Below, in pieces: positions 46,408-57,500 of a stretch of DNA of 64,000 bases (positions within the stretch are counted from its first letter, which is position 1; the number at the start of each line of letters is the position of its first letter). The position numbers and the translations under genes were made by a program. The stretch spans positions 62,001-126,000 of the forward strand of contig NEEC01000031.1 in assembly GCA_002189035.1 (NCBI GenBank). Direction: 5' to 3'. Source of the stretch: Utricularia gibba. Lineage: Eukaryota > Streptophyta > Magnoliopsida > Lamiales > Lentibulariaceae. The notes under the pieces were generated by a model that did no database searches, was not told the DNA's origin, and worked only from the letters and a program-made list of their open reading frames with translations.

Positions 46408-48936
46408 TCAAAGTCCCTTCTCGAGCATTGCACGGACTCTCATAGGCAACCCGTAGAGGCGTATAAAGCCAGCAGCATCGGCTTGATCATAGATATCCCC
46501 ACTCTCGAATGAGGATATGTCCTGTCTGTATAGAGAATTGGGGCTTTCCCTGCCTGATACGCTGACAGATCCCTTGTAGAGTTTGAGGGTAACGGACCCG
46601 GTGGTAGACTTTGTGATTTCCTTCATGAAGGCATCAATGGACTCACGGAGCGGGTCGAACCATCGACCAGCATACACTAACTCGGCATACTTGAGGGCGA
46701 GAGAGTCCTTGGTTTGAATGGTTTCCCTGTCCAGTGTAAGAGACTCGAGCTCACGAGCTGCGGCGAAGAGGATGGTACCTCCAGGGGTTTCATATACTCC
46801 ACGGCTCTTCATGCCAACAAGCCTGTTCTCAACCATATCCACGCGCCCAATTCCATGCTTTCCTCCTATATCATTGAGCTCGGCAAGAAGGGATGCAGGT
46901 GAAAGCTCCTTTCCATTGACTGAAACAGGGAGGCCTCCAACAAAGCCAATTTTCACATATCTGCAAGGTTCGAGCAAGACATTCTCGTGGGATCCATTGG
47001 AATATGAAACAAAAATCTGGCAATGCAAATAGATGAAAGTGCATAGAATTTTTACTCAGGCTGATCTGGTGCTTCTTTTGGTCAACTGTCATCATGTACA
47101 TGTCTTCCTTGGGCTCATTTGCTGGATCCTCTAATATATCCCCTAAAGCATGATGGTTGATCAAAACTGTACCAAAAACCAGTAGAGAAAAGTGACATTT
47201 GGAATGAGAAATTACCTCATGACTGAGATGCCACAGATTTCTATCTCTGCTGTAGATGGATTTCTTGGTTACCGGCACAGGGACATTATGCTTCAGAGCA
47301 TATTCAATTGCATCTTCTCTTCCCCTTATTTCCCATTCTCGCCAAGGAGCAACAACAGCAAGTTCAGGATTCAAAGCAAAGAAAGTGAGCTCAAAGCGCA
47401 CCTGCAAGCAGGCATACATCAGAAACCAGAACACCGCCAGCGCAACATCTCCCACATGAAAGAGAAATTATCTAAAGAATTTAGGAAGCCTGCCTGATCA
47501 TTTCCCTTCCCCGTACAGCCATGAGAAACTGCATCAGCACCAACTTCTTTAGCAACATCAACCATGGCCTGCAGTAAAAAATCATAAAGCATATAGCAAC
47601 TTAACAAGAACTATCACGAATGAAAAAAGCTACTTGCGACAGTGGAAACCCTGGAAATAATAACAGCATGGGATGAAACAGAGACTTGCATAGTTTGCAA
47701 AGATTATATAAAAGAGGCGAGAAAGTTTGTATCTTGGATGCAAGCAATGTAAAAAATTCACCTTTGCAATAACAGGACGAGCCATTGAGGTCCCAAGCAG
47801 ATATTTCCGTTCATAAATTGCACCAGCTCGCAAGCAAGGAAAAATGAAATCCCTAACAAATTCTTCCTTCAAATCCTTAACCACCAATTGGCATGCACCG
47901 CTAGCCTTGGCTTTCTGTTCTAAACCCTCTAATTCTTGCAGACCCTGGAGTGAAAATTCATGAGTTCGTCAATATTGAAGGAAGCATTATGTTTTTTTTT
48001 TTTAATTTTCGGATATACATACTTGACCAACATCTGCAGTGAAGCAAACAACCTCACAGCCATAATTCTCCCTGCATTGCAAGACACACGAGAAAAAACA
48101 GAAGCCAAGTGTGAGCATTTGAAGACAACCTTCCACCATTATCACAAGGAGATCCCCCCATACCTCAGCCAAGGAACAATAACTGAGGTATCAAGTCCGC
48201 CACTGTAAGCCAAGACCACCTTGTTCAGCTTCTTACGCAGAAGCTTTCCCTCCACATTGCCAGAGATCCCCACCTCGTTTTCGGCTGACGCCATTGCTTG
48301 AATAGCTGCAGGTAGTGACAAAGAACTATTAATTCATTTTACAAAAGAATATCACAGAGCACCGATCATAGCAAACACCCTGAAGTTATGCAGTTCTCGA
48401 CCACAAATCCGAGAATTGATCTAAATAAACATGTCAGGACTAGGTCACTAATGCAAATCCACTTAACGAATCATGTAAGCAAAATTCAGTTTTTCTCAAT
48501 AATAAATATAAAATGACTATACGGAATCAGAAAAACCACATATAAGGGACGTAGAACAGGACTTCTGGCTATGAAGGTGGGGCTTTACCACGACATCCGC
48601 GTGGAAGACTGGAACCAGCCATGGTTTTGGAAACTGTAAGGCCATGAAAGCCACTTGCTTTTTCCCTGAGGAAACTCATCTTTCACGTTGAATGAAAGAA
48701 GGGAAAGCTGGATATTGATTTAAGAAGTACCTCGTGTTTCGAAGACATTTTTGGGGGAAATGGACAAGGTCAAGTATTCGGCTCCATCTATGATGGAAGA
48801 AGAAATTTACGTAATTTGAAGAAAACAAGGGAACCAAAGAGAATTTTCATATTCTACACAAGAATGTACCTCCATTGGAACAACGGGAAATAAGGGCAGC
48901 AGAAGAACAAAATGACACTGCTTGTAAATTAGCCAT
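46408..48936 (-). CDS. Argininosuccinate synthase, chloroplastic
   Basis: Joins citrulline and aspartate, using ATP, in the penultimate step of arginine synthesis. Exons on the complement: 48870-48936, 48731-48787, 48589-48679, 48164-48305, 48023-48071, 47762-47944, 47494-47568, 47216-47401, 47056-47142 and 46408-46960. The first three encode a Ser-rich transit peptide ([19 protein letters not shown]). Core motifs: ATP loop [79 protein letters not shown]. The intron after GKGNDQ has a GC donor. Frame is lost twice around exon 9, each time repaired by one base (CCCC at 47140-47143 for HEGDILEDP; GG at 47080-47081 for [11 protein letters not shown]). One phase conflict in the transit-peptide exons remains unexplained, so that part is less certain. 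Confidence 0.93.
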
Positions 48937-49549
48937 CTCCTAAAGAACAACGCAGAGTTGTGAAGAAATTAGTCCCATTTACTGAAAGGCAGCATCTCGA
49001 TCAAAAAGACTAATGACAAGAAACGCCGACGAGGTCCATGTAAGGATCTTTGTGATTTCAAACAAGCCATGACATTTCAATTTGAAGAACTCCGGCAACG
49101 CAATACACAATGACAACGAGTTATAAGAGAAAGAAACAAGCGAAAATAATGCAAAGGAAGCCAATGAAAACAAAGAACGTAAGCAAACGAGAAGAACACA
49201 TCGGGGTGGCAACCTTTGATCGCCGAATCACCGAAGTCTAGCACAAAAACATGCCAAACTCGGGGAATCCAGCGCGTGTATAAAAGCAGAAGAACCAGGA
49301 AAACGTAAATCTAAAATCGATGGCTTACGGTCACAATAGGCGGCGGCGGCGGCTGAGAATTTAGACCTAAAATGTGCACTCCAATCGGTCAGACTTGCAA
49401 TCACCTCGTACCGGGCTGGCGTAGGTAAGTGGGAATTTTCGGACTGGAGTTGCTATAAAATAAAGAGAGAGATTTGCAGTTATTTTGAATTTTAAGAATA
49501 TTAGTTACCATATTTGTAAACCTGTGAACCACAGCCATAACCATAGCCC
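48937..49549. other. Argininosuccinate synthase promoter region
   Basis: Upstream of the start codon; a (GGC)n-like stretch lies at 49342-49352. No gene seen. Confidence 0.5.
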
Positions 49550-49745
49550 TAGCAGGGGAACTGCGCTGCCTCCTACTCAGATGCCAGGTATGCATTCTAA
49601 CTCCACGTCTCCAATTTGGTTCTCCCTTCCGGCAACTTAAGATCCAGCAACCGCCGCCGCACACGGCCGCCGGACTTCAGTAGCCAACCAAGTCTGACCC
49701 AGCATCGATTTTCCAGCTTAAAACTCAACCCCGGCTGTATCCAAC
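49550..49745 (-). pseudogene. Decayed fragment of the bHLH first exon
   Basis: The segment aligns with the 3' part of bHLH exon 1 (about 42655-42850) in the same orientation. Shared blocks include GGAACTGC-CTGCCT, the ACGGCCGCCGGACTT core, and the CCCGGCTG(C/T)AT(C) end. Many substitutions and gaps, no ORF, and no trace of the bHLH domain exons. It is a partial duplicate about 6.9 kb from its source. Confidence 0.65.
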
Positions 49746-50905
49746 GCTTTGAACGGGGATGTTGAAATTAAAAATATGAATCATATTTACGTTCAATAAT
49801 ATTATACCTAATTAAGTATCAATAATTCATAATTTTATTATGTATTTAATAGTATCATTTTAATTTTTGAATATAAAATTGTTTTACTCTAATACTCAAT
49901 TTCAAATTGAATTAGCCTTTTTTTGTTTGGTTAAGCTTTTTTTAATTGAAATTGATACTAGCATGTGACCCATTAACTATCCATATCATGTTGTAAGATA
50001 AACAAACACTTTGATAACATGTTAAAAAGAATCTAATTGATAGGAATAATATATGTGTGAAATCCAGATATATTATAAATATAGAATATATTTTAAAAAT
50101 TAGACTTAATTAATTGGTGATAATTCATAAATTATTATATATATAATATTATCCATTTAATTATTCTATATGAAATTGTTGTGCTCTAATAAAAAGTAAA
50201 AATGCAATTAGATGGAAATTTGTACGGAAAATGAGATACCGGATAGAAAGGCGTGTCCTAATCAGCAGCCTCACGGTTTGAGTTTGCGCAGGTCTGGACA
50301 CCCCATTCGTCCAAAACCCCTTGCCCATGGGCCCTGGACATTGGACAAGACCCTTCAATTCCCGCAAGCACCACGTCCCTCTCACAACCAACTCATCATC
50401 CTACACAGTTTTTGCCGACGTTTTCTTCGACCGTTGCTTAATTACCATGCACCATGCATGCTCTCTAACAACACACCATAATTGTATGTAATAAACGACC
50501 CCTTCGTTAATTCCTAACAAACTGATTTCTTCTGATTTCGAAGTTGAATGAGTCGAGACATGAAACGGGGAAAATGCGTTTGGGGATGATGATTGTAATG
50601 TAATGTGTGATGATGGTTGAATAATTAAGGTGGTTGTCTTGAAAAAGAACAAAAAAAAAGGAAACCAGGTTGTTTGTCGTATCGGTAGGAAGAACTTCAC
50701 GTGACCTTCGCTATCCAAATTTATGATGGAACGACGTGGTTAGTGTGCCCGTGGTCGGATGTCGTAGTTTCGAGAAGAAGGCGAGGGTGTTTTGGGTTTT
50801 TCGCACCGCTGCTCCAGCGCTACTTATAGCAAATGCGCCGAATGTGTCTGCCCACTGCAAACTTCATTCATTTCGCTCCGCGTGACAGAGAGAACCCCAG
50901 CGGCA
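49746..50905. other. Intergenic and DRT100-like promoter
   Basis: AT-rich to about 50200, then mixed. No TATA box is convincing; ACTTATAGC at about 50821-50829 is the nearest candidate. No other gene supported. Confidence 0.5.
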
Positions 50906-52018
50906 ATGCAGCAGCTCAACGGTAGCTTCCTCTGTGCCGCCTCAGTCGCGGTTGTTTTGCTCTTCGCCGGGGTGGTGACGGCATGCCAGCCGTCGGACAG
51001 GGCGGCGCTTCTCTCCTTCCGGGCGGCGCTCAACGAGCCTTACCTGGGGATCTTGGACACTTGGAGGGGTGAAGAGTGCTGCACCAACTGGTACGGCGTC
51101 AGCTGCGACCCGGAGACGAAGCGAGTCGCTGATGTGGTTCTACGCGGCGAATCGGAGGATAAGATTTTCGAACGGGCGGGCCGTACGGGTTATATGACCG
51201 GTTCGATTTCGCCGGCGATATGCGGCCTCGACCGTCTCACGACGCTGGTTATCGCTGACTGGAAGGCGATTTCTGGCGAGATCCCGGAGTGTATTACAAC
51301 GTTGCCTCACCTGAGGATCCTGGATTTGATCGGGAACAAAATCTCCGGCAGAATCCCCGCCGACATCGGCAAACTCAGCCACCTCACGGTGCTGAACCTC
51401 GCCGATAACCAAATCTCCGGCTCGCTTCCCCCCTCCATCGTGAATCTCAACAGACTTATGCACTTGGAGCTCAGCAACAACCACCTCACCGGAGAAATCC
51501 CATCCGACATCGGAAAACTAACGATGATGAGCCGATTCCTCCTCCGCCGTAACCAACTCACCGGCCAGATCCCTTCCTCCCTGGCCTCCATCTACCGCCT
51601 CGCCGACGTAGATCTGTCAATGAACCTTCTCTGGGGACCAATCCCGTCGGAATTCGGCTCAATGCCTGTCCTCTCAACGCTCAACCTCGACAGTAACCGC
51701 CTCACCGGCGAAATTCCCACCGGATTATTCTCCAATTCCGGTATCAATATCATGAACCTAAGCCGGAACTCTCTTGAAGGACATCTACCAGACGCATTCG
51801 GTCCCAAAACCTACTTCACCGCCATCGATCTATCGCATAACAACTTACGAGGCGCGGTTCCACGGTCGCTGTCCGCGGCGCGGTACATCGGACACATAGA
51901 TCTGAGCCATAACCACCTCTGCGGCCCGATCCCGAGCGAGTCGCCGTTCGATCGCCTGGGATCATCGTCCTTCGCAAGCAACGACTGCCTCTGCGGTTCG
52001 CCGTTGAAAGCCTGCTAA
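50906..52018 (+). CDS. DRT100: DRT100-like leucine-rich repeat protein
   Basis: Intronless gene, 370 aa from ATG 50906 (Arabidopsis DRT100 has about 372). Upstream in-frame sequence lacks an ATG, and this ATG is followed directly by a signal peptide (hydrophobic VAVVLLFAGVVTAC), so it decides the start. An LRRNT cap (CQPSDRAALLSFRAALN, CCTNWYGVSCDP) is followed by about nine plant-type LRRs (LxxLxLxxNxxSGxIPxxI) and a C-terminal cap with CLCGSPLKAC. No transmembrane segment or kinase, so it is probably an apoplastic protein. The name comes from a screen for DNA-damage tolerance in bacteria; the true plant role is unclear and the structure suggests a wall or polygalacturonase-inhibitor-like protein. 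Confidence 0.92.
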   Translation: MQQLNGSFLCAASVAVVLLFAGVVTACQPSDRAALLSFRAALNEPYLGILDTWRGEECCTNWYGVSCDPETKRVADVVLRGESEDKIFERAGRTGYMTGSISPAICGLDRLTTLVIADWKAISGEIPECITTLPHLRILDLIGNKISGRIPADIGKLSHLTVLNLADNQISGSLPPSIVNLNRLMHLELSNNHLTGEIPSDIGKLTMMSRFLLRRNQLTGQIPSSLASIYRLADVDLSMNLLWGPIPSEFGSMPVLSTLNLDSNRLTGEIPTGLFSNSGINIMNLSRNSLEGHLPDAFGPKTYFTAIDLSHNNLRGAVPRSLSAARYIGHIDLSHNHLCGPIPSESPFDRLGSSSFASNDCLCGSPLKAC

Positions 52019-52886
52019 AAGTTTTCACTCATTAGAAGCACGAATCAATCTATTATTAGCACGTTGTGTGTCTGAAAGCTTTGTATGTCTTAAATTCCCC
52101 CACCCCTCAATACTAAAATTACACACCACAGGGATTATTGTGTGGTCCCCGCCACAATTCCCCTAAGTTTCCCAAAAACACCCACAACGGTCGAAACCGC
52201 ACCTGCCAATTAAGAAAATAATTAAATGGTAATTGCTTTATTTATTTATTGTTAATTATAGGATCATTTAGAAAAATATCCACCTTCATATTTTCACATA
52301 TATTTAATAAAAAATGCATCACTTTTTTCATAAGTCAAATTTCTAATTCATCCCTATAAACATGTTTGTCATACCATCCCATCACATCTTCTTCACATGC
52401 GATCACATGTTTTTTTTGTGTTGAAAATAAGTAAATTTATTTGTGGGTGGCATGTGATGGTGCATGGGACCAATGGCGTAATGCAGTGTAATGGTCATGA
52501 ATGCGCCACCACTCAGAGCTTTTTTCTGGGTTGGGACACAGGGGTTCACCCCGCAGTAAACTGCTGATAATTTTGTTATTATTACGCCCTGTCTAGTAAC
52601 TCCTGTCATAAATGTACAGGCAAGTTTATTTACGTTGTATTTGATAATAAAATTTTGTTTAGAAAGATAAGCAGATGCACTGAATTACAGGGAGAGAATA
52701 CAGACAGCATACAGCAGAAGGAACTCCAAGGCCACACACCACAAGAGTTTCAACAGCACAAATCATAAATACCAACCAATCATAGAAACTGCCTTGGTAA
52801 TGGGAGTTTTAACAGGGACGAGTGCAAGGCACGTATCAGTACAGGCAAATTCTTTATACTGATGCAAGGAGGTGATCTTGGAATGT
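52019..52886. other. Convergent spacer, DRT100-like to SAP
   Basis: Holds the 3' UTRs of both genes. AT-rich. No gene seen. Confidence 0.5.
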
Positions 52887-53402
52887 TTAAATCTTGTCCA
52901 GCTTGTCTGCCTTGACCACTGGGTTGGCCTTGGCAATGGCTTCCTGGCCTGCAGAGCGATAATCGAAGGGGCAATCGTGTTTGTCAGAGTAGCGATGAGT
53001 GGAGCAGAAGATGCTGCCACAGCGACAGGTGAAGCCAGTGAGGCCTACACGCTTCTTGCAAGAGCCACACCTTTTTGGGCCTTCTTTAACTTCCTTAGCT
53101 TCCTGCAGATGCAATGCAGCAGAGGGTTGTGGTGATGATGCTACCTTGGTGTCGATAATCACACTTTGTGTGGCTGAAGTCATTGTAGCAACATCAGAAT
53201 CCGTTCCAGATGTACTGGAAGCCCCGTTCACAATGCTCTGGATGGATGATGCGGCAAACTTGACCTGCTCCTCCTTTAGTACAAGGTCTTTGTAGCATTT
53301 GGAGCACATGTTCATGGTGGCTGCTGTTCCAAAGAATCCACAGTTGTTGACACAGAGGATAGGGGCCTGAGGAGCTTGGCAGCCGGTCTCGTTTTGTTCC
53401 AT
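52887..53402 (-). CDS. SAP: A20/AN1 zinc-finger stress-associated protein (SAP)
   Basis: 171 aa, single coding exon. A20 finger near the N terminus ([20 protein letters not shown]) and AN1 finger near the C terminus ([37 protein letters not shown]), with all Cys/His ligands present. It ends in [10 protein letters not shown], typical of SAPs. These proteins bind ubiquitin chains and act in abiotic stress responses. The ATG at 53402 is the first in frame. The upstream region to about 54180 looks like a spliced 5' UTR, common in this family. Confidence 0.95.
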   Translation of the reverse strand: MEQNETGCQAPQAPILCVNNCGFFGTAATMNMCSKCYKDLVLKEEQVKFAASSIQSIVNGASSTSGTDSDVATMTSATQSVIIDTKVASSPQPSAALHLQEAKEVKEGPKRCGSCKKRVGLTGFTCRCGSIFCSTHRYSDKHDCPFDYRSAGQEAIAKANPVVKADKLDKI

Positions 53403-54550
53403 TTTCAACTGTTGCTATAATCACACAGAGCACACTGTTTGCAAATCTACTCATTTCTTACGGCAATAAATATGCAGAGATCAACAAATTTGTGTTCGGA
53501 AAGGAGTTAACAAACCAAGATATATTATTAGCAACACGCCACAAAGCAAGTTTCAGATGAATATGAAAAAAAAAACTTGCCTTTTTTCTTCTGGAAACAG
53601 ACTCAGCAGCCAACGACCTCCGTTTCAATGTATCTGAAAAGTTACACGTCCCACTCAATGGTAGTAATTCAGAATGAAAAAGGTAGAAAAACTACACGCC
53701 AAGATCTACATTCAATCAATACCAAAAATTATCTCGTAAAATATTAAAAAGTATGATTTTCATCGCACCCTTTTTTCCCAACTCCAGCAGAATATCCAAA
53801 ACCCAACAGGCACCCCCATAATACGAAAATTACTTTAGAACTTGAAGTTGCCTCTCGCGATCAAACCCAATTAAACATACGCAAAGCAAGGAAACCGGAT
53901 GACAAGAACAGATAATGATAAGAAAACAACCTCGCCACAAGAAAAGGGGCTCTTGAGATTGAACTCACCCTTTGGAGCTAAAAAGCGATATCTGAATCAG
54001 CTTTTCGGCTCCTTTATCCCCTGACGAATCAAGTCCCGCAGCTGGATCGCTGAAACACCATATAAACATAAGAAGAAACTGTAAACAAAGAATCATATGA
54101 TTCCCATATGTGAAATAAAACACAAACAAAAAACGTAAAGATTTACACGAAGAAAGAGATCGCGATTGAGAAACCCTAGAAGCAAAGAAATTGAGTTTAT
54201 GATGAAGATTGAAAGGAGAAAAAAAAGGTTGTTATCGTATGTGGTGAGGCCCAGCTAAGCCTCAGGAAGAATTCAATTACTAGCCGTTAAAAAAAGTTAA
54301 TATTTTCATACTGAATATTTAATAATGGCCCCAAAGTTATTAAGAAAATTAAAAAAATGATGTCGAAACTCATAATTTTATAACTTCATGCACCACAATT
54401 ACAATTATTGAACATTTTGGGGCCAACACGAAATATATGTGGGCTCGCCTCAAAGATCCATAATCCATTTTCTTTTTCTATCGACATCCATTTACACCAC
54501 TAAAATTAGGGTTTTAAGAAACCCCCAAATCATTTACAGGCAGCACGGTC
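53403..54550. other. SAP leader/promoter and 3' flank of ABCG gene
   Basis: Probably contains SAP 5' UTR exon(s) and intron, the SAP promoter, and (54300-54550) the 3' flank of the ABCG transporter. No other coding sequence seen. Confidence 0.45.
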
Positions 54551-57500
54551 TCATCTTCTCTGGAAGACGAGGAACTTAATACCAAGAGCGAAGACGACGC
54601 AGAAAAAGATAGCCCATGCAACGTGAGCAAGCGCGACGAAACCCAAGAAGCTGTAATCAAATCCCAGGTAGTAGTGGAGAAGATCCTTTAATGGTATGTT
54701 GCCGTAGCCAGGAACTTCAATTGTGCCGCCACTGTCACCCACTTGAGATGTGATCAAGCCATATATTGTCCATGAAGCTGGATTAGCCCAATAATACCAT
54801 CTCCACCAGATCGGAATTTGCTGCAGGTTTCAGTAATGTACAAGTAAGTTCGTGTTATTTAAATTGTTACAGAAATGTAGTTTATTTAGTTTACTTACTG
54901 GTCTTGGTATAAGAAATCCGGAGAAGAGATTCCAAAAGCTGAGAATGAATGTCATGACCACGGCAGCAATGTGGCAATTTGGGGTGAGCGCTACTAGCAT
55001 CATTCCGTATGCAGTGAAATAGAGGAAGCACATGAAAACGTAGAAGTAGAAGTTGAAGAATTTATCCACCCGCAGTTCGAATCCCATCATCGTGTAAAGG
55101 AGAAAGCTGTAGATGAATGTCTGCACTCCTGTGTAAATGGTCTCAATGGCAACCTGCGGAGTGTGCGATGTTAAGAGTGTGCATGGTATCTTGAATTAAG
55201 GAATTGTAGATGTAATCTTTATTGTTTTTTTTTTTACCTGGGCAAATGCATATGGTAAAGCTGAGTACATCCCAGCAGCTTTTTCACGGTAAAAAGCTGT
55301 TCTTTCGATTTCCACTACTGATTGCACAGCATAAGTGTTCATCCCCCCTAGGAAATTAACTGCTGCGTACATGGCTCCGATGACGTTCATCAGATCTTGT
55401 AGTTTATGTCTGTAGAATCATTGGACAATATGAGAAGATGAGTTGATGTTATGATTGAATGGAGCGCTGGTCACTTACATTTTGTCTCCTCTTTTCCAGA
55501 ATGTGACTCCAAAAACAAGACCAATAATCGTTGTCAAGAAGAAACGCACAACGTTGTACTGTGGATTTCTCCAGTAGGATAAGTTTTGTTTCCAGAAGCA
55601 AGCTCTGCATTGAGAAAGAAAGGATTGGGCGTATTGACTTGCAAAATGTAGATCCTGTGACCCTGTTGCAGGAGTGCTGAGTTGCTTGATCAATTCTTGG
55701 TTTTTCCTGTTTGAAAGGATACACAATGTCAGTAATTCAACAGGGGGAGCAAAACTTTTGAAAAGCAGTTGTTAAGTGTTTTCTTCACCTGTAAAGATCA
55801 GAATTTGCATAAATTTCTGCATAATCAATGCCAAGTTGTTCTTCCATTGCGGGTGTACTGATATCGAGCATCCACGTAGAAGGATTGGCGCCCTTTTCGA
55901 TCCTAGGTATCCCCGTCACTGACTGCATGAGCATAAGCGCTTTTAATATCACACTCAGTTATGCATACAAGCCACCTTATGTTTCACTTATAAAAGACTC
56001 ACTTGGAAGTAGTCTATCAGCTGGCGAGAGTTATGTCCTAGGGGCCCTGCATAGATCATTCGCCCCCTCGTTTCAAGAGCAGAAGCTACAGTTTGACAAC
56101 AATGAGTATCTACATTCATCATCTACTTAGAGAGTGGAAAATCCAGTATCTACCTCATCAAATGCTTCAAAGATGTCTATACTTGGTTGATGAATTGTGC
56201 ACACAACAGTTCGTCCTGTGTCGACTGTGTTACGAACTGTTCGCATGACGATTGCAGCGGCTCTGGCATCAAGGCCGGATGTGGGTTCATCCATGAAAAT
56301 TATGGATGGATTGGCTACAAGCTCCACAGCTATGGTCAGTCTCTTTCTCTGTTCGATTGACAAGCCATTCACCCCTGGAAGTCCAACCACAGAATTCCTC
56401 AATGGTTGCAACTCAATCAGCTTCATCACTTCCTCCACGAACATCTTCAAATCATCAGCAAATTTCAGTAAATGAGCCAATACACATCATCTCTTAATGC
56501 ACAGCAGCACTTACCCTTCTTGATTCCTTGTTTATTTCAGGTGAAAGGCGTAGCCAAGCAGAGTAGACAATCGACTCATAGACGGTAACATGTGGAGAGT
56601 GGATATCTGTCTGTTCACAATATCCACTGATACGAGCAAAAGTTGTTTGATTCTTTGGGAAACCAGATATACTGATGCTGCCCTCGATGTATCCACCAGT
56701 TTTTCTTCCGGCTAAGACATCCATTAAAGTAGTCTTTCCAGCACCACTCACTCCAACCAAAGATGTTAGAATTCCAGGTCTGAATACTCCACTCACATCT
56801 CTCAGTAGCTGCAGCCTGTTCTCTTGCACCCCTTTCTTCTTCATTTCCTGTAGATGCAGAATCAAGCATGTCTTATGTTTCGTAGATCCTTTCATCAAAA
56901 AAATGAAAAGTTGAACTTCACTTACAATCGGGATATCGACATAATAACTGACGTGGTTAAACACCAATGACAACGGAGTAAATGGAAGCACCATTCCCTT
57001 CTTTGTACAACAAGACATTTCCTCATCTGCAAAGTTTACACCATCTTCATCATCAACATTCAGTGTTTGAAGTAATTTGGATATGCTCCCATAAGTCATA
57101 CCTTCAACTGCACAAACTTTGAAGTTCACTATTTCTGTCGGAGTAGGCACAACAATTTTCTTTTCGAGCTTGCTTTCCTTGTCCACAGCTGTCGACTTTG
57201 TAGTTCCAAAAGCTACATATGTAGGAGTGTGAACACATGTATAGAGAAAAAAGAAAACCAAATAAAACTTACGATTCAAGTATGTCAATGCGATGACGAA
57301 GCCAATGTTGAAGACAATGGAGAATGCAAATAATGCTGCAACACAAACCCAGTACATGTATTCCTCTGTGAACATGCCTCTCATTCTCAAGAGAGCTTTT
57401 CCTATGGTTGGTTCCGAGAGCCTTGGATCTGTATTCGGCTGCGACAAAAATCCAAGGCCACTTTTAGTGAATGATGAACTAAAGGTTGAATGTTTAAGCT

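Noticed and set aside
46069-46512. 147-codon + strand open frame at the argininosuccinate synthase 3' end
   Set aside because: Overlaps the conserved last exon antisense and has no recognisable domain.
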